Below are positions 1 to 9,779 of a stretch of DNA of 64,000 bases, in pieces. Location: contig NZ_JARXRM010000044.1 of assembly GCF_029887875.1 (NCBI RefSeq), positions 119,954-183,953 on the forward strand, in the 5' to 3' direction. The position numbers were made by a program, and so were the translations under genes. Within the stretch, counting starts at the first letter, position 1, and each line of letters begins with the position of its first letter. Below the pieces are notes generated by a model. The model did no database searches. It was given only the letters and a program-made list of their open reading frames with translations, and was not told where the DNA came from. The stretch is from Luteimonas endophytica (lineage in GTDB: Bacteria; Pseudomonadota; Gammaproteobacteria; Xanthomonadales; Xanthomonadaceae).

Positions 1-1
1 C

Positions 2-316
2 GGCAACACCCCGGAAGGCGGCTTCGACTGCAGCGGGCTGGTCAACTACGTCTATCACGACATGCTCGAGCTGCGCCTGCCGCGCACCTCGCGGCAGCTG
101 TCCGAGTACCAGGGTCCGCGCATCGCCCCCGAGCGCCTGGCGGCCTCGGACCTGGTGTTCTTCGGCAGCGGCGGCAACGTCACCCACGTCGGCATCTACG
201 TCGGCGAGGGGCGCTTCGTGCATGCCCCCAGCAGCGGCGGCACCGTGCGCCTGGACCGCTTGGACGGGCACTACTGGCGAGACCACTATTCAGGTTCGCG
301 AAGAATCCTCCGCTGA
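2..316 (+). CDS. NlpC/P60 family peptidase, 5'-truncated by window edge
   Basis: C-terminal part of a papain-like NlpC/P60 endopeptidase of the kind that cleaves peptidoglycan stem peptides in the periplasm. The reading frame is open from base 2, so the start lies outside the window. The visible part begins just before the FDCSG motif that carries the catalytic Cys (about residue 10 of what is seen). It continues through VTHVGIYVG, with the catalytic His, and FVHAPS, the third polar site. It ends RRILR at a TGA. It closely resembles the complete paralogue 108 bp downstream, which suggests tandem duplication. A start at base 62 would remove the catalytic Cys, so the longer frame is preferred. 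Confidence 0.9.
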   Translation, partial: GNTPEGGFDCSGLVNYVYHDMLELRLPRTSRQLSEYQGPRIAPERLAASDLVFFGSGGNVTHVGIYVGEGRFVHAPSSGGTVRLDRLDGHYWRDHYSGSRRILR

Positions 317-423
317 AATATCCCGGCAATTCAGCGACTTGTGTCGCATTCATTTACCGAGATTTAACATTTGCATCACGCTGGTCGGGCACCATCACGC
401 CACCGCAACAAACTTGAATCCGC

Positions 424-1101
424 GTGACGACAGACGACCCGCAGCACGGCCGCCCCGCCGCCACACCTCTGCCCCGCGCCGATCGCGCCGGCAAGACCCT
501 CCCATTCCTGCTCGCCGCGGCGCTTTCCGGCCTCGCGATGCCTGCATTGGGTGCCGGGCTGGCGGGGGATTCCGCCGACCAGCTGCCGCAGGTCGCGCAC
601 GTCAGCCAGAGCCTCACCCAGCCGCTGCCGGCTGCGATGGGGCGGGAGCTGCTGTTCGCCGCCGACGTCAACCAGCTGATCGCGGCCGGCGCCGGTGCCG
701 CTGGGCCCGAGCCCGAACGGGCCGGCCGGCAGAACCTGCTGCAGCGCGGCCTGGCCCTGCTGGGCACCCCGTACCGATGGGGCGGCACCTCGCCCGAGGG
801 CGGCTTCGACTGCAGCGGCCTGGTCAGCTATCTGTTCCGCACCGCGCTGGGCATCGAGCTGCCGCGGGTGTCGCACGACATGGCGTCCGCCGGCGAGCAG
901 GTGGAACGCACCCAGCTGGATGCCGGCGACCTGGTGTTCTTCGCGCGCCGTGCCGGGCGCATCGACCACGTCGGGATCTATCTGGGCAACGGTCGCTTCC
1001 TGCACGCGCCGCGCACCGGCCGCGACGTCACCGTCTCCAGCCTGGACACCGGCTACTGGAGCCGCAAGTTCACCCAGGCGCGGCGCATCGGCGGGGTGTG
1101 A
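424..1101 (+). CDS. NlpC/P60 family peptidoglycan endopeptidase
   Basis: A 225-residue secreted NlpC/P60 cysteine peptidase. A hydrophobic stretch at about residues 26-45 (ending ALGAG) looks like an export signal, though its N-region is long. The catalytic domain spans about 105-222, with Cys130 in FDCSGL, His182 in IDHVGIY and His194 in FLHAP. The start codon is GTG and no strong Shine-Dalgarno is visible, so a slightly different start is possible. A hairpin terminator follows at 1132-1161. Families of this type usually cut between D-glutamate and the diamino acid in stem peptides; that specificity is family knowledge and is not shown here. Confidence 0.9.
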   Translation: MTTDDPQHGRPAATPLPRADRAGKTLPFLLAAALSGLAMPALGAGLAGDSADQLPQVAHVSQSLTQPLPAAMGRELLFAADVNQLIAAGAGAAGPEPERAGRQNLLQRGLALLGTPYRWGGTSPEGGFDCSGLVSYLFRTALGIELPRVSHDMASAGEQVERTQLDAGDLVFFARRAGRIDHVGIYLGNGRFLHAPRTGRDVTVSSLDTGYWSRKFTQARRIGGV

Positions 1102-1131
1102 CCGCCCAACGTTCGAACCGCTCCGCTCCCA

Positions 1132-1161
1132 GAAGGCCGCCCCGCGCGGCCTTCGTCGTTT
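1132..1161 (+). terminator. intrinsic terminator after NlpC/P60 gene
   Basis: Nine-bp perfect stem GAAGGCCGC / GCGGCCTTC (1132-1140 and 1146-1154) with a 5-nt CCCGC loop, followed by GTCGTTT. It sits 30 nt after the stop codon of the peptidase gene. The T-tract is short, but the stem is strong and well placed. Confidence 0.65.
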
Positions 1162-1255
1162 CCGGCCCTGGCCGATCGTGCGCTGCGGCTTGCAGCAAGC
1201 GGGGCGCACGGGCGATGCTCGTGGCGGTCCGGTCGACGCCAGGGGAACACTGACG

Positions 1256-1675
1256 ATGCTGCGTACCTTCGGGGCGATCCTGCTGGGGCTGGCGGCCGCG
1301 GTGGCGATCATGCTGGCGCTGGAGTACGCGGCAATGGCGGTGTTCCCGCCGCCCGCAGGGCTCGACCTGCAGAGCGAGGAGGACCTGGCACGGCTGGTGG
1401 AATCGGCCGGCACCGGCAAGCTGCTGTCGGTGCTGCTGGGCTGGTGCGCGGCCAACTTCGGCGGCGCCTGGCTGGCGGCGCGCGTGGCGCACGGGCATCG
1501 GGCGGTCGCGGCCTACGCGGTCGGCGCGTTGATGGTGGCCGGCGTCGCCATCAACGTGGCCATGCTTCCGCATCCGCTCTGGACCACGGTGGCCGGGCTG
1601 GCGCTGCCGCTGCCGCTGGCGTGGCTGGCGCTGCGGCTCGTCGCGCGCCCGCGCCCGCGCCCGCGGCCAGATTGA
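1256..1675 (+). CDS. small integral membrane protein, unknown function
   Basis: A 139-residue hydrophobic protein with about four predicted membrane helices: residues ~5-25, ~58-80, ~85-105 and ~110-130. It ends in a basic, proline-rich tail (RPRPRPRPD). The ATG is preceded by AGGGGAA at a suitable distance, which decides this start over the much longer open frame. I do not recognise a family. It lies between the terminator of the upstream peptidase and the transporter at 1709, 33 nt away, so it may be cotranscribed with that transporter. Confidence 0.7.
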   Translation: MLRTFGAILLGLAAAVAIMLALEYAAMAVFPPPAGLDLQSEEDLARLVESAGTGKLLSVLLGWCAANFGGAWLAARVAHGHRAVAAYAVGALMVAGVAINVAMLPHPLWTTVAGLALPLPLAWLALRLVARPRPRPRPD

Positions 1676-1708
1676 CCCCTCACCCACCTCACCTTCCAGG
1701 AGCCGCCC

Positions 1709-2578
1709 GTGCAATCCACGCTGCTGACCAGCCTGCTGCTGCCGCTCGCCCTCGGCGTGATCATGCTGGGGCTGGGGCTGGGCCTGGGCATCGAGGACTT
1801 CCGCCGCGTCGCCCGCTATCCGCGCGCGGTACTCACCGGGCTGGTGCTGCAGACCGGCGTGCTGCCCTGGGTGGCGCTGGGCCTGGCGCTGCTGCTGCGG
1901 CTGCCGCCGGAGTTGGCGGTCGGGCTGATGCTGCTGGCGGCCTCGCCGGGCGGCGCCACCGCCAACATCTACAGCCACCTGGCGCGCGGCGACGTCGCGC
2001 TCAACATCACCCTGACCGCCGTCAACAGCGTGCTGTGCCTGCTGACGCTGCCGCTGATCCTCAATCTGTCGCTTGAGTTCTTTCTCGGCGCCGGGCAGTA
2101 CGTCCCGCCGCCGGTGCGCAAGATCGTCGAAGTGGCGGTGATCATCGTGCTGCCGGTGGCCATCGGCATGGGCATCCGCGCCCTCGCGCCGGGCTTCGCC
2201 GCGCGCATGGAGAAGCCGATCCGGCTGCTTTCGGTGCTGGTGCTGGCGCTGCTGATCGCCGGGGCGGTGGTGCAGGAATGGAACACCCTGCTGACCCACT
2301 TCGCCGCGGTCGGGCTGGCCTGCCTGCTGTTCAACCTGGCCAGCATGGGCGCCGGCTATGCCGCGCCGCTGGCGCTGAAGCTGCCGCGGCGCCAGGCGAT
2401 CGCCATCGCCATGGAGATCGGCATCCACAACGGCACCCTGGCGATCTTCGTCGCGCTCAACGTGCTCGGCAACGCCGCGGTCTCGGTGCCGGCGGCGATC
2501 TACAGCCTGATGATGTTCTTCACCGCGGCCGGGTTCGCGTTCTGGGTCAACCGCGGCCGCGAGCCGGCGCCGGCTTGA
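1709..2578 (+). CDS. bile acid:sodium symporter (BASS/SBF) family transporter
   Basis: A 289-residue polytopic membrane protein of the sodium bile-acid symporter family (BASS, COG0385 type) with about nine hydrophobic segments. Recognisable features are GLGLGIEDFRRV after the first helix, LLAASPGGATANIYSHLARGDVALNITLTAVNS in the middle (the family's Na+-site motif region), and AIAMEIGIHNGTLAIFVAL near the C-terminus. Bacterial members usually transport organic anions such as pantoate or keto acids; the substrate here cannot be read from sequence. The start is GTG, preceded by AGGAG about 7 nt upstream. Confidence 0.9.
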   Translation: MQSTLLTSLLLPLALGVIMLGLGLGLGIEDFRRVARYPRAVLTGLVLQTGVLPWVALGLALLLRLPPELAVGLMLLAASPGGATANIYSHLARGDVALNITLTAVNSVLCLLTLPLILNLSLEFFLGAGQYVPPPVRKIVEVAVIIVLPVAIGMGIRALAPGFAARMEKPIRLLSVLVLALLIAGAVVQEWNTLLTHFAAVGLACLLFNLASMGAGYAAPLALKLPRRQAIAIAMEIGIHNGTLAIFVALNVLGNAAVSVPAAIYSLMMFFTAAGFAFWVNRGREPAPA

Positions 2579-2671
2579 CTCGTTGCGGCCACGTGGCAGG
2601 CCGGAGCGCTGCCGCCGGGCGCACGGCCGCTCCTCTCGCGACGTTGGCCGACGAGCATCACCGCGCATGGA

Positions 2672-5425
2672 CTACCGCCGTTCGTGGGCCGTAAGTCGCG
2701 CAAGATAGGTCTCGGCTACCGAACGCGCATGCAGGTTGTTGGGCTCGCTGTGGCGCAACCCCGCGTCGCCCGAGCGAATGAGGCGAGCCGCCTGGAGTCC
2801 CTGCCCCGTCGCCAGCAGGCACCCTCCGAGCACGATTTCGGCATAGGCGTGCTGACCGTCGCCCTTCTTGCGCAGGATCGCGATCGCGCGACGCGCACTC
2901 GCGCAATCGGGTTCCGGCCGATTGCGTTCGACCTGCAGGCGCGCGAGTTCGAGCAACGGACCGGGCAGGCGCGTCGACTCCACGCCATGAACGCGTTCGA
3001 AGATGGCGATGGCGCGTCGCAGATCCGATTCCGCCTTCTCCAGCTCGCCGAGCCCGAGCTGCGCCCGGCCCAGCCCGTCGGCGACGATGCCCGCCACCAT
3101 GTCCTCCCGGCCGTAGTGGCGGAACACGAGCCGCTGCGCCTCCTGGTAATGCGCCCTCGCTTCACGATAGCGCCCGAGCTTCGTCTCCACGCGGGCGAGA
3201 TTGTTCAGCGGGGAGGCGATGTCCTTGTGCCCATCCCCGAGCTGCTTGCGCCGGAGCGCGACGACCCGGGTCAGGACCTCGATCGCCTGCTCCGGCTTGT
3301 CCGCGGCATCGAGCACCGTGCCCAGGCCATTCAACGTCACCAGCGTCTGCTGATGTTCCTCGCCGAACACCTGTCGTTTGAGTTCCAGCGCTTCCCGATA
3401 CAGCGGTTCGGCTTCGGCATGGCGTCCCTGGGCCTGCAGGTCCTGAGCGAGACTGGCCAGGAGCGAGGCGATGGCCGGATCGTTGGCCGGCAGCCGCTCC
3501 CGGGCGAGCGCCAGGGCCGCTCTCGTGAAACGCTCCCCTTCCCTGGCGCGCTCGGTCACCCGCAGCAGGGTGACGAAATTGATGACCGTCTGCGGCTTGT
3601 AGTGGCCGTACAGGCTTCTTTCGCGCGACAGGGCGCGGCGGTAGAGCGCTTCGGATTCGGCGTGCTCCGACAGGTTGTACAGCTGCGTGGCCTGGCGATA
3701 CTCCACTTCGGCCAGCAGCGCGGCGTTCGCGGCGACGTCGGGCAGCAGCGCGGCGGCTTCGCGCATCAGGGCGAGGTCCTCGCGCATGCGTCCGGCTTCG
3801 GCCAGGGCGCGTCCGTAGTCGAACAAGGCCCGCACCAGGGCGTCGCGCTCGCCCCCGGCGCGGCGCAGCCGCAGGTTCTCGGCCAGCAGCGGTTCGGCCT
3901 CGTCGAACAGGCCGAGACCGAGATAGGCGTTGCCCAGTGCGCCCAGCAGGGCCGCGCGCGCATCCGGCGCGTCCTTCAGCTCGGTGTCGATCTGGCGCTT
4001 GCCTTGCGCCAGCAGCTCGCGTGCGGTGACGTTCGCGCCGAGGTTGCGGTGAGGGTCGGCCAGGTCGAACAGGCCGGTCAGGAAGCGCAGCGTCTGCTCC
4101 GATTTGCGCATCTCGTAGCGCGCGACGTCGCGCTGCACCCGCGCCTCGTGCGCCTGCCAGAGCGCAAGCCCCAGTCCGATGGCGAGGCCACAGACCGCGG
4201 TGGCCGCGGCGGCAATCGCCAACGCATGCCGCCGCAGGAAGCGCGCCGCACCGTAGCGCCAACCGCCGCGCCTGGCCGCCACCGGGCGGTGCTGCAGCCA
4301 GGCGCGCAGGTCCGCGGCGAGGTCCTGCACCGAGCCGTAGCGCTGCGCCGGCTCCTTGCGCAGCGCCTTGAGCATGATCGCGTCGAGGTCGCCGCGCAGT
4401 TCGCGCTTCAGCCGCTGCGGCGTCAGGCGGCGCTGCGCGGACAGCGCCGCGGCGGCTCCCTCGGCGCCGTCCCGGGTGACGGCATGGCTGGGCCGCGTCG
4501 GCGCCTGTTCGAGCACGGCCCGCTCGTAGGCGGCCGGCGTGGCGTTCTCGGGCCGGTAGGGATGGCGACCGGTCAGTAGCTCGTAAAGCAGCAGGCCGAG
4601 CGCGTAGACGTCGACCGCCGTGGTCACCGGTTCGCCGCGGACCTGCTCGGGCGCGGCGTATTCCGGGGTGAACACGCGCGTCGTACTGGCCTGGGGAAAC
4701 TGCGCGTCGACCAGTTTGGCGATGCCGAAATCGAGCAGCTTCACCGAGCCATCGCCACTCACCAGGATGTTGGAAGGCTTCAGGTCGCGGTGGACGACCA
4801 GGCGCGCATGCGCATGGGCCACGGCTTCGCATACGGAGAGGAACAACTGCAGGCGCTGTTTCAGGTCCAGCCGGTGGCGCTCGCTATAGCGGCCCAGGTC
4901 GATGCCGTCGACGTATTCCAGCGCCAGCCAGGGTTTCCCGTCCGGGGTCACGCCGCCATCGATCAGATGGGCGATCCGCGGATGCTGCAGGCCCGCCAGG
5001 ATCTGTCGTTCGGCGCGAAAGCGGGCTTCGGCTTCGGCTTCGTCCCAAACGCTACGGATCAGCTTGATCGCGACCTTCTGCGCGAACTCGCCGTCCGCCC
5101 GCTCGGCCAGCCACACCGCACCCATGCCACCATGGCCGATCGGGTGCAGGAGCCGGAATGGGCCGAGCCGAGTGCCGGCCAGGCGCTCCAGCTCCGCCGC
5201 TTCGTCGCGCCACACCAGATCGGCGAGCAGGGCGATGCCTTCGGCGGCGAGGCGTGGCGGCTCGGCCCGGATGCCGGCGTCGGCCGCGAGCAGCGCCAGG
5301 ACTTCCTGCTCGAGCGCCGCGTCGCCGGCGCACGTGTCGGCCAGGCGCCGCTGCCACTGCTCCCGCGGCAGCTCGACCAGGCGATCGAACAGCGCCCGCA
5401 CCCGTTTCCAGCGCTCAGCGTCCAT
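2672..5425 (-). CDS. serine/threonine protein kinase with TPR repeats
   Basis: A 917-residue membrane-anchored Hanks-type kinase. Residues ~1-90 form a leader common to this family. The kinase domain (~91-370) has the glycine loop GHGGMG at 97-102, catalytic Lys121, HRDLKPSN at 212-219 and DFG at 232-234, so it should be active. A single membrane helix lies at ~388-410 (ALAIAAAATAVCGLAIGLGLAL). The remaining ~480 residues are tetratricopeptide-type repeats that probably bind partner proteins. Kinases with this layout are often encoded next to an ECF sigma factor in related bacteria. None is adjacent here, so its target is unknown. Confidence 0.93.
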   Translation of the reverse strand: MDAERWKRVRALFDRLVELPREQWQRRLADTCAGDAALEQEVLALLAADAGIRAEPPRLAAEGIALLADLVWRDEAAELERLAGTRLGPFRLLHPIGHGGMGAVWLAERADGEFAQKVAIKLIRSVWDEAEAEARFRAERQILAGLQHPRIAHLIDGGVTPDGKPWLALEYVDGIDLGRYSERHRLDLKQRLQLFLSVCEAVAHAHARLVVHRDLKPSNILVSGDGSVKLLDFGIAKLVDAQFPQASTTRVFTPEYAAPEQVRGEPVTTAVDVYALGLLLYELLTGRHPYRPENATPAAYERAVLEQAPTRPSHAVTRDGAEGAAAALSAQRRLTPQRLKRELRGDLDAIMLKALRKEPAQRYGSVQDLAADLRAWLQHRPVAARRGGWRYGAARFLRRHALAIAAAATAVCGLAIGLGLALWQAHEARVQRDVARYEMRKSEQTLRFLTGLFDLADPHRNLGANVTARELLAQGKRQIDTELKDAPDARAALLGALGNAYLGLGLFDEAEPLLAENLRLRRAGGERDALVRALFDYGRALAEAGRMREDLALMREAAALLPDVAANAALLAEVEYRQATQLYNLSEHAESEALYRRALSRERSLYGHYKPQTVINFVTLLRVTERAREGERFTRAALALARERLPANDPAIASLLASLAQDLQAQGRHAEAEPLYREALELKRQVFGEEHQQTLVTLNGLGTVLDAADKPEQAIEVLTRVVALRRKQLGDGHKDIASPLNNLARVETKLGRYREARAHYQEAQRLVFRHYGREDMVAGIVADGLGRAQLGLGELEKAESDLRRAIAIFERVHGVESTRLPGPLLELARLQVERNRPEPDCASARRAIAILRKKGDGQHAYAEIVLGGCLLATGQGLQAARLIRSGDAGLRHSEPNNLHARSVAETYLARLTAHERR

Positions 5426-5544
5426 GACCCGCTCCCCGACCCGCCTGCGCCGAGTCTACGCGCGACGGCGCGGCCTGGGACGCCGACGCCGGGAGCGGCC
5501 GAAGCCGCCGCCGCGGCCGGTTCGGCCGCCGTCCAGGACGGCGC

Positions 5545-6822
5545 TCAGCGCGGTGCGGCGGACTCCTCTTCCGGGCCTTCCATCCCGACGTTGCTCGATG
5601 CCGCGTCGTACACCTCACGATCCAGCAGCCCGGTCTCCTTGGCTACCAGCACCGGCACCAGCATCTGCCCGGTCACGTTGGTCATGGTGCGCATCATGTC
5701 GAGGATGCGGTCGATCGCCAGCAGGATGCCCAGCACCTCCAGCGGCAGCCCGGCCGCGCTCAGCACCACGGTGGCCATGACCACGGCAGTGCCCGGCACC
5801 CCGGCGGTGCCGAAGCTGCCCAGCACGGATGCCAACAGGATCACGAGGTACTGGGCGAAGCTGAGTTCGATGCCGTAGTACTGCGCGGCGAACACCGCCG
5901 CCAGCGACGGATAGATCGCGCCGCAGCCGTCCATCTTGATGCTCGCGCCCAAAGGCACCGCGAAGGCGGCGTAGTCGCGGTTAACGCCCAGGTTGTGGGT
6001 GACGCTGCGCAGCGCCGCCGGTAGCGCGGCGAAGCTCGACGAACTGACGAACGCCACCTGCATCCCCGGGGCCGCGCCGCGGAAGAACTTGAGCGGGCTG
6101 AGCCCGTGCGCCAGCAGCAGGCCGCCGTAGACGAACACGATGTGCAGCGCGCAGCCCAGGTACAGCGCGACCACGAAATTGCCCAGCGGCAGCAGCCTGC
6201 CGAAGCCGTAGGCGCCGACCAGCCCGGCGATCAGGCCGAAGGTGCCGATCGGGGTGACCTCGAGCACGAACCGGGTCACCTGGATCATCGCCTCGCTGGC
6301 CTGCCCGACCAGCCCGCGCAGGCCGGCGGTGCGCTCGCCCAGCTTCACCAGCGCGAAGCCCAGCAGCCCGGCGAAGAAGATCACCTGCAGGATCTTGCCC
6401 TCGGCCAGCGCCGCGAACGGGTTGGTCGGCACCACGTCCAGCAACACCTGCACCGGGGTCGGCACCACGCGCGGCGCGTAGTCCGGGGGCGGCGCCAGCT
6501 CGACGCCGACCCCGGGGTCGAACAGGAACGCCATCGCCAGACCGACGCCGACCGCCAGCACCGCGGTGATCGCGAACCAGCCGAAGGTGCGCCCGCCCAA
6601 CGCCGCCACCGAGCGCTGGCCGTGCAGCGCGGAGACCGCGTTGACCACGGCGAAGAACACCAGCGGCACCGCGATCATCCGGATCAGGTTCACGTACAGC
6701 GTGCCGAGCGGCTGCAGCCAGATCTCGGCGGCCGGCCCCATCAGCCAGCCGGCCAGCGCGCCGAGCACGAACCCGCCAGCGACGCGCTTCCAGAACGGAA
6801 TGCGGAACCACCATGTCAGCAT
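5545..6822 (-). CDS. dicarboxylate/amino acid:cation symporter (DAACS family)
   Basis: A 425-residue inner-membrane symporter of the GltP/DctA family, which couples uptake of glutamate, aspartate or C4-dicarboxylates to H+ or Na+. The serine-rich re-entrant loop is present as [15 protein letters not shown]. The substrate/Na+ motif [16 protein letters not shown] matches the family's NMDGTA region with substitutions, as does the [12 protein letters not shown] loop near the C-terminus. Its length is typical. The substrate cannot be assigned. It diverges from the alkaline phosphatase gene across about 130 bp. Confidence 0.93.
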   Translation of the reverse strand: MLTWWFRIPFWKRVAGGFVLGALAGWLMGPAAEIWLQPLGTLYVNLIRMIAVPLVFFAVVNAVSALHGQRSVAALGGRTFGWFAITAVLAVGVGLAMAFLFDPGVGVELAPPPDYAPRVVPTPVQVLLDVVPTNPFAALAEGKILQVIFFAGLLGFALVKLGERTAGLRGLVGQASEAMIQVTRFVLEVTPIGTFGLIAGLVGAYGFGRLLPLGNFVVALYLGCALHIVFVYGGLLLAHGLSPLKFFRGAAPGMQVAFVSSSSFAALPAALRSVTHNLGVNRDYAAFAVPLGASIKMDGCGAIYPSLAAVFAAQYYGIELSFAQYLVILLASVLGSFGTAGVPGTAVVMATVVLSAAGLPLEVLGILLAIDRILDMMRTMTNVTGQMLVPVLVAKETGLLDREVYDAASSNVGMEGPEEESAAPR

Positions 6823-6952
6823 CGGGTCAGGGTCCGGCGGGCTCGAACCCGGAACGATACCCGAGTCCCGCCGGTCCGGCAGTCATGCCGGTGCAACACT
6901 GCGGCGCACACGCGCCGGCATAATGCGCGCTTTCGTCCGCGGTGCCGTCCGT

Positions 6953-8638
6953 ATGCGCTTCGCCATGTTCTGCCTCCCGGTCATTCTGTGCGGCTGCGCC
7001 GTCGCGCCCGCGGCCCCGGGCCCGGCGGCGCCCCCTGCCGCGATCGAAGTGCCGGCCATCGCCAGGCCGGGCGGCGAGACCGCGCAGTGGTGGTTCCGCA
7101 GCGGCGCCGCCGCTGCCGCCGAGCGTGGGGCGATGGCCGGCCGCGCCCGCAACGTGATCCTGTTCGTCGGCGACGGGATGAGCCTGACCACGGTGGCCGC
7201 TGCCCGCATCCTCGCCGGCCAGCGCGCCGGCGGCGCCGGCGAGGAGTACCGGCTGGGCTGGGAGGACTTCCCCCACACCGCGCTGGCGCGCACCTACAAC
7301 ACCAATCTGCAGACGCCGGATTCGGCAGGCACCATGACCGCGATGGCCAGCGGCGTGAAGACCCGCGCCGGCGTGATCGGCCTCGGCCAGGCACGGCCGC
7401 GCGGCGACTGCAGCGCGATCGACGACAACGCCCTGCTCTCGATCCTGGAGCTGGCCGGCAGTGCCGGCATGGCGACCGGCATCGTCACCACCACCCGGAT
7501 CACCCACGCCACCCCCGCGGCGACCTACGCGCGCTCGCCCGAGCGCGACTGGGAGAGCGACGCGAAGCTGCCGGCCGCGGCCCGCGCGGCGGGGTGCACC
7601 GACATCGCCAGCCAGCTGCTCGAGCCGCGCTTCGGCCGCGGACCCGACGTGGTGTTCGGCGGCGGCCGCAAGCATTTCCTGCCGGTGGATCGGGCCGACC
7701 CCGAACACCCGGGGCGGAACGGCGTGCGCCGCGACGGTCGCGACCTCCTGGCCGAATGGCAGGCGCGCCATCCCGGCGGCGCGTTCGTATGGAACCGCGA
7801 ACAGCTCGCCGCGGCGGCGGGCAGCAGCCCGGTGCTGGGCCTGTTCGAGTACGACCACCTGCACTTCGAGCACGATCGCCCCGGCGACCCCGGCGAACCG
7901 TCGCTTGCGGAGCTGACCCGGGAGGCGATCGGCCGCCTGCGCGCGGCGGGCGGCGAGGATGGCTTCGTGCTGCTGGTCGAGGGGGGCCGCATCGACCATG
8001 CCCACCACTTCGGCAACGCCCACCGCGCGCTCACCGACACCATCGCCCTGGCCGAGGCGGTCGATGCCGCGGCGGAGCTGACCTCCACGGAAGACACCCT
8101 GATCCTGGTCACCGCCGACCACGCCCACACCCTGACCTTCGCCGGCTATCCCGCACGCGGCAACCCGATCCTCGGCAAGGTGCGCGGCAGCCTCGACGAT
8201 GCCGACGGCGACACCTGGGCACGCGACCTGACGGGCCTGCCCTACACCACCCTGGGCTACGCCAACGGGCCGGGCTACACCGGCGCCAGCAACAGCCAGC
8301 CCGGCGGCAGCAAGCGTTTCCTCCACAAGGCGGACTCCTACCAGGCCGCGCATGGACGGCCGGATCTCGCCGCGGTCGACACCGGCGGTCCGGACTACCT
8401 GCAGGAGTCGGTGCTGCCGCTGGTCGACGAGACCCACGGCGGCGACGATGTCGGCATCTGGGCACGCGGCCCGGGCGCCGCCGCGGTGCGCGGCAACGTG
8501 GAGCAGCACGTGGTGTTCCACTTCATGGTCCAGGCCACGCCGAAACTGCGCCAGCGGCTGTGCGAGGCCGGCCTGTGCAACGCCGACGGCGTGCCGGTGG
8601 ATCTGCCCCGGCCGCAACAGTTCAGGCAGGCGCGCTGA
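6953..8638 (+). CDS. alkaline phosphatase (PhoA superfamily), lipoprotein
   Basis: A 561-residue alkaline phosphatase. The N-terminus [15 protein letters not shown] carries a lipobox with lipidated Cys15, so this ATG was chosen; an in-frame ATG at 6923 would add ten residues. Metal and catalytic sites are visible: [10 protein letters not shown] (metal Asp), [14 protein letters not shown] with the phosphorylated Ser in DSA, and VTADHAHT, which supplies Asp/His ligands near the C-terminus. It hydrolyses phosphomonoesters outside the cytoplasm, probably anchored to a membrane. No Pho box could be identified confidently in the 130-bp divergent region upstream. Confidence 0.92.
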   Translation: MRFAMFCLPVILCGCAVAPAAPGPAAPPAAIEVPAIARPGGETAQWWFRSGAAAAAERGAMAGRARNVILFVGDGMSLTTVAAARILAGQRAGGAGEEYRLGWEDFPHTALARTYNTNLQTPDSAGTMTAMASGVKTRAGVIGLGQARPRGDCSAIDDNALLSILELAGSAGMATGIVTTTRITHATPAATYARSPERDWESDAKLPAAARAAGCTDIASQLLEPRFGRGPDVVFGGGRKHFLPVDRADPEHPGRNGVRRDGRDLLAEWQARHPGGAFVWNREQLAAAAGSSPVLGLFEYDHLHFEHDRPGDPGEPSLAELTREAIGRLRAAGGEDGFVLLVEGGRIDHAHHFGNAHRALTDTIALAEAVDAAAELTSTEDTLILVTADHAHTLTFAGYPARGNPILGKVRGSLDDADGDTWARDLTGLPYTTLGYANGPGYTGASNSQPGGSKRFLHKADSYQAAHGRPDLAAVDTGGPDYLQESVLPLVDETHGGDDVGIWARGPGAAAVRGNVEQHVVFHFMVQATPKLRQRLCEAGLCNADGVPVDLPRPQQFRQAR

Positions 8639-8832
8639 GACGACCGGCGCGGGTTGTCCGCGACGCATCGGGGCCGGGCGCGGCGCTCGTCCCGGGCGCC
8701 GACGCGCACCGCTGCCCTCGACGGCTCGCAGCCGGCCGACCCGCCGGTCATGCACCTTGGTACGACGGACCGGCGCGCTACCAGCGGCTATGCTGCCCGC
8801 TGCGATCCGGCCAACGATGGAGCAGAAGTACC

Positions 8833-9618
8833 ATGAACCGACTCGACGGCAAGGTCTGCGTGGTCACCGGCGCAGCCAGCGGCATCGGCAGGCGCATCGC
8901 CGAGGTCTACGCGCGGGCCGGCGGCCGCGTCGCCATCGCCGACCTCCAGCTGGAGGCGGCCGAGGCCGCGGCGCGGCAGATCCGCGACGACGGCGGCGAC
9001 GCGCTGGCGGTGGCGATGGACGTCGCCGACGAGGCGCAGGTGGTGGACGGCATCGCCGCGGTGGTCGCGCACTACGGCCGGATCGACGTGCTGGTGTCCA
9101 ACGCCGGCATCCAGATCGTCAACCGGCTGGTGGACTTCAGCCTGGCGGACTGGCGCAGGATGCTGGCGATCCACCTCGACGGCGCGTTCCTGACCACCCG
9201 CGAGTGCCTGCGCGACATGGAGCGGCGCGGGTCGGGCGGCGCGATCATCTACATGGGTTCGGTGCACTCGCACCTGGCGTCGCCGCTCAAGGCGCCGTAC
9301 GTGACCGCCAAGCACGGCCTGCTCGGGCTGGCGCGCACGGTGGCCAAGGAAGGCGCGCGCCATGGGGTGCGGGCCAACGTGATCTGCCCGGGATTCGTGC
9401 GCACCCCGCTGGTCGACAAGCAGATCCCGGAACAGGCGAAGGAATTCGGGATCAGCGAGGAGGAGGTGGTGCGCAACATCATGCTCAAGGACACGGTGGA
9501 CGGCGAGTTCACCACCGTCGACGACGTCGCCAACGTCGCCCTCGCCCTGGCCGCGTTCGAGACCAACGCCCTGACCGGCCAGAGCCTGGTGGTCAGCCAC
9601 GGCTGGTTCATGCAGTAG
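8833..9618 (+). CDS. bdhA: 3-hydroxybutyrate dehydrogenase (SDR family)
   Basis: A 261-residue short-chain dehydrogenase that interconverts 3-hydroxybutyrate and acetoacetate with NAD. It has the Rossmann motif TGAASGIG (12-19), NAG at ~90-92, and the catalytic Ser143/Tyr156/Lys160 in GSV…YVTAK. The C-terminal segment [20 protein letters not shown] and the ending [16 protein letters not shown] match 3-hydroxybutyrate dehydrogenases better than generic SDRs. It lies 1.3 kb upstream of a PHB depolymerase on the same strand, fitting a role in burning stored polyhydroxybutyrate. Confidence 0.88.
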   Translation: MNRLDGKVCVVTGAASGIGRRIAEVYARAGGRVAIADLQLEAAEAAARQIRDDGGDALAVAMDVADEAQVVDGIAAVVAHYGRIDVLVSNAGIQIVNRLVDFSLADWRRMLAIHLDGAFLTTRECLRDMERRGSGGAIIYMGSVHSHLASPLKAPYVTAKHGLLGLARTVAKEGARHGVRANVICPGFVRTPLVDKQIPEQAKEFGISEEEVVRNIMLKDTVDGEFTTVDDVANVALALAAFETNALTGQSLVVSHGWFMQ

Positions 9619-9645
9619 CGCTTAGGTCGACTTCGGTCGTTCACC

Positions 9646-9755
9646 GCAGGAGCGTGCCATGCACGCGAAGACCGGCTTGGTCGGCGATGCCGGGAATCAC
9701 CGCCGACCCGGCCAGAGCCTCCCGCGGCCTTCGCCGCCATGGGCCGCTCCTGCGA
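9646..9755. repeat. REP pair (REPIN-type inverted repeat)
   Basis: Two inverted REP-like units facing each other. One is GCAGGAGCGTGCCATGCACG at 9646, continuing to 9670; the other is the complement of GCAGGAGCGGCCCATGGCGG at 9734-9753. The spacer carries CCGGGAATCACCGCCGACCCGG. The GGAGCG(N)CATG(N)GCGAA pattern matches REP sequences common in Xanthomonadaceae and Pseudomonas. Similar pairs recur at 50.1 and 61.5 kb. Confidence 0.7.
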
Positions 9756-9779
9756 GAGCCGCTCCGGCGAAGCGGCCGT

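Noticed and set aside
2600..2643. A further REP unit downstream of the BASS transporter
   Set aside because: It has GGAGCG and CCGCTCC segments, but the CATG core and GCGAA end are missing, so it could be chance in GC-rich DNA.
2684..4579. A 631-codon frame on the plus strand opposite the kinase gene
   Set aside because: It is antisense to the kinase, lacks domain resemblance, and is expected because high-GC codon use keeps the opposite frame open.
6823..6952. Pho box before the alkaline phosphatase gene
   Set aside because: I could not find two CTGTCAT-like direct repeats at the right spacing.
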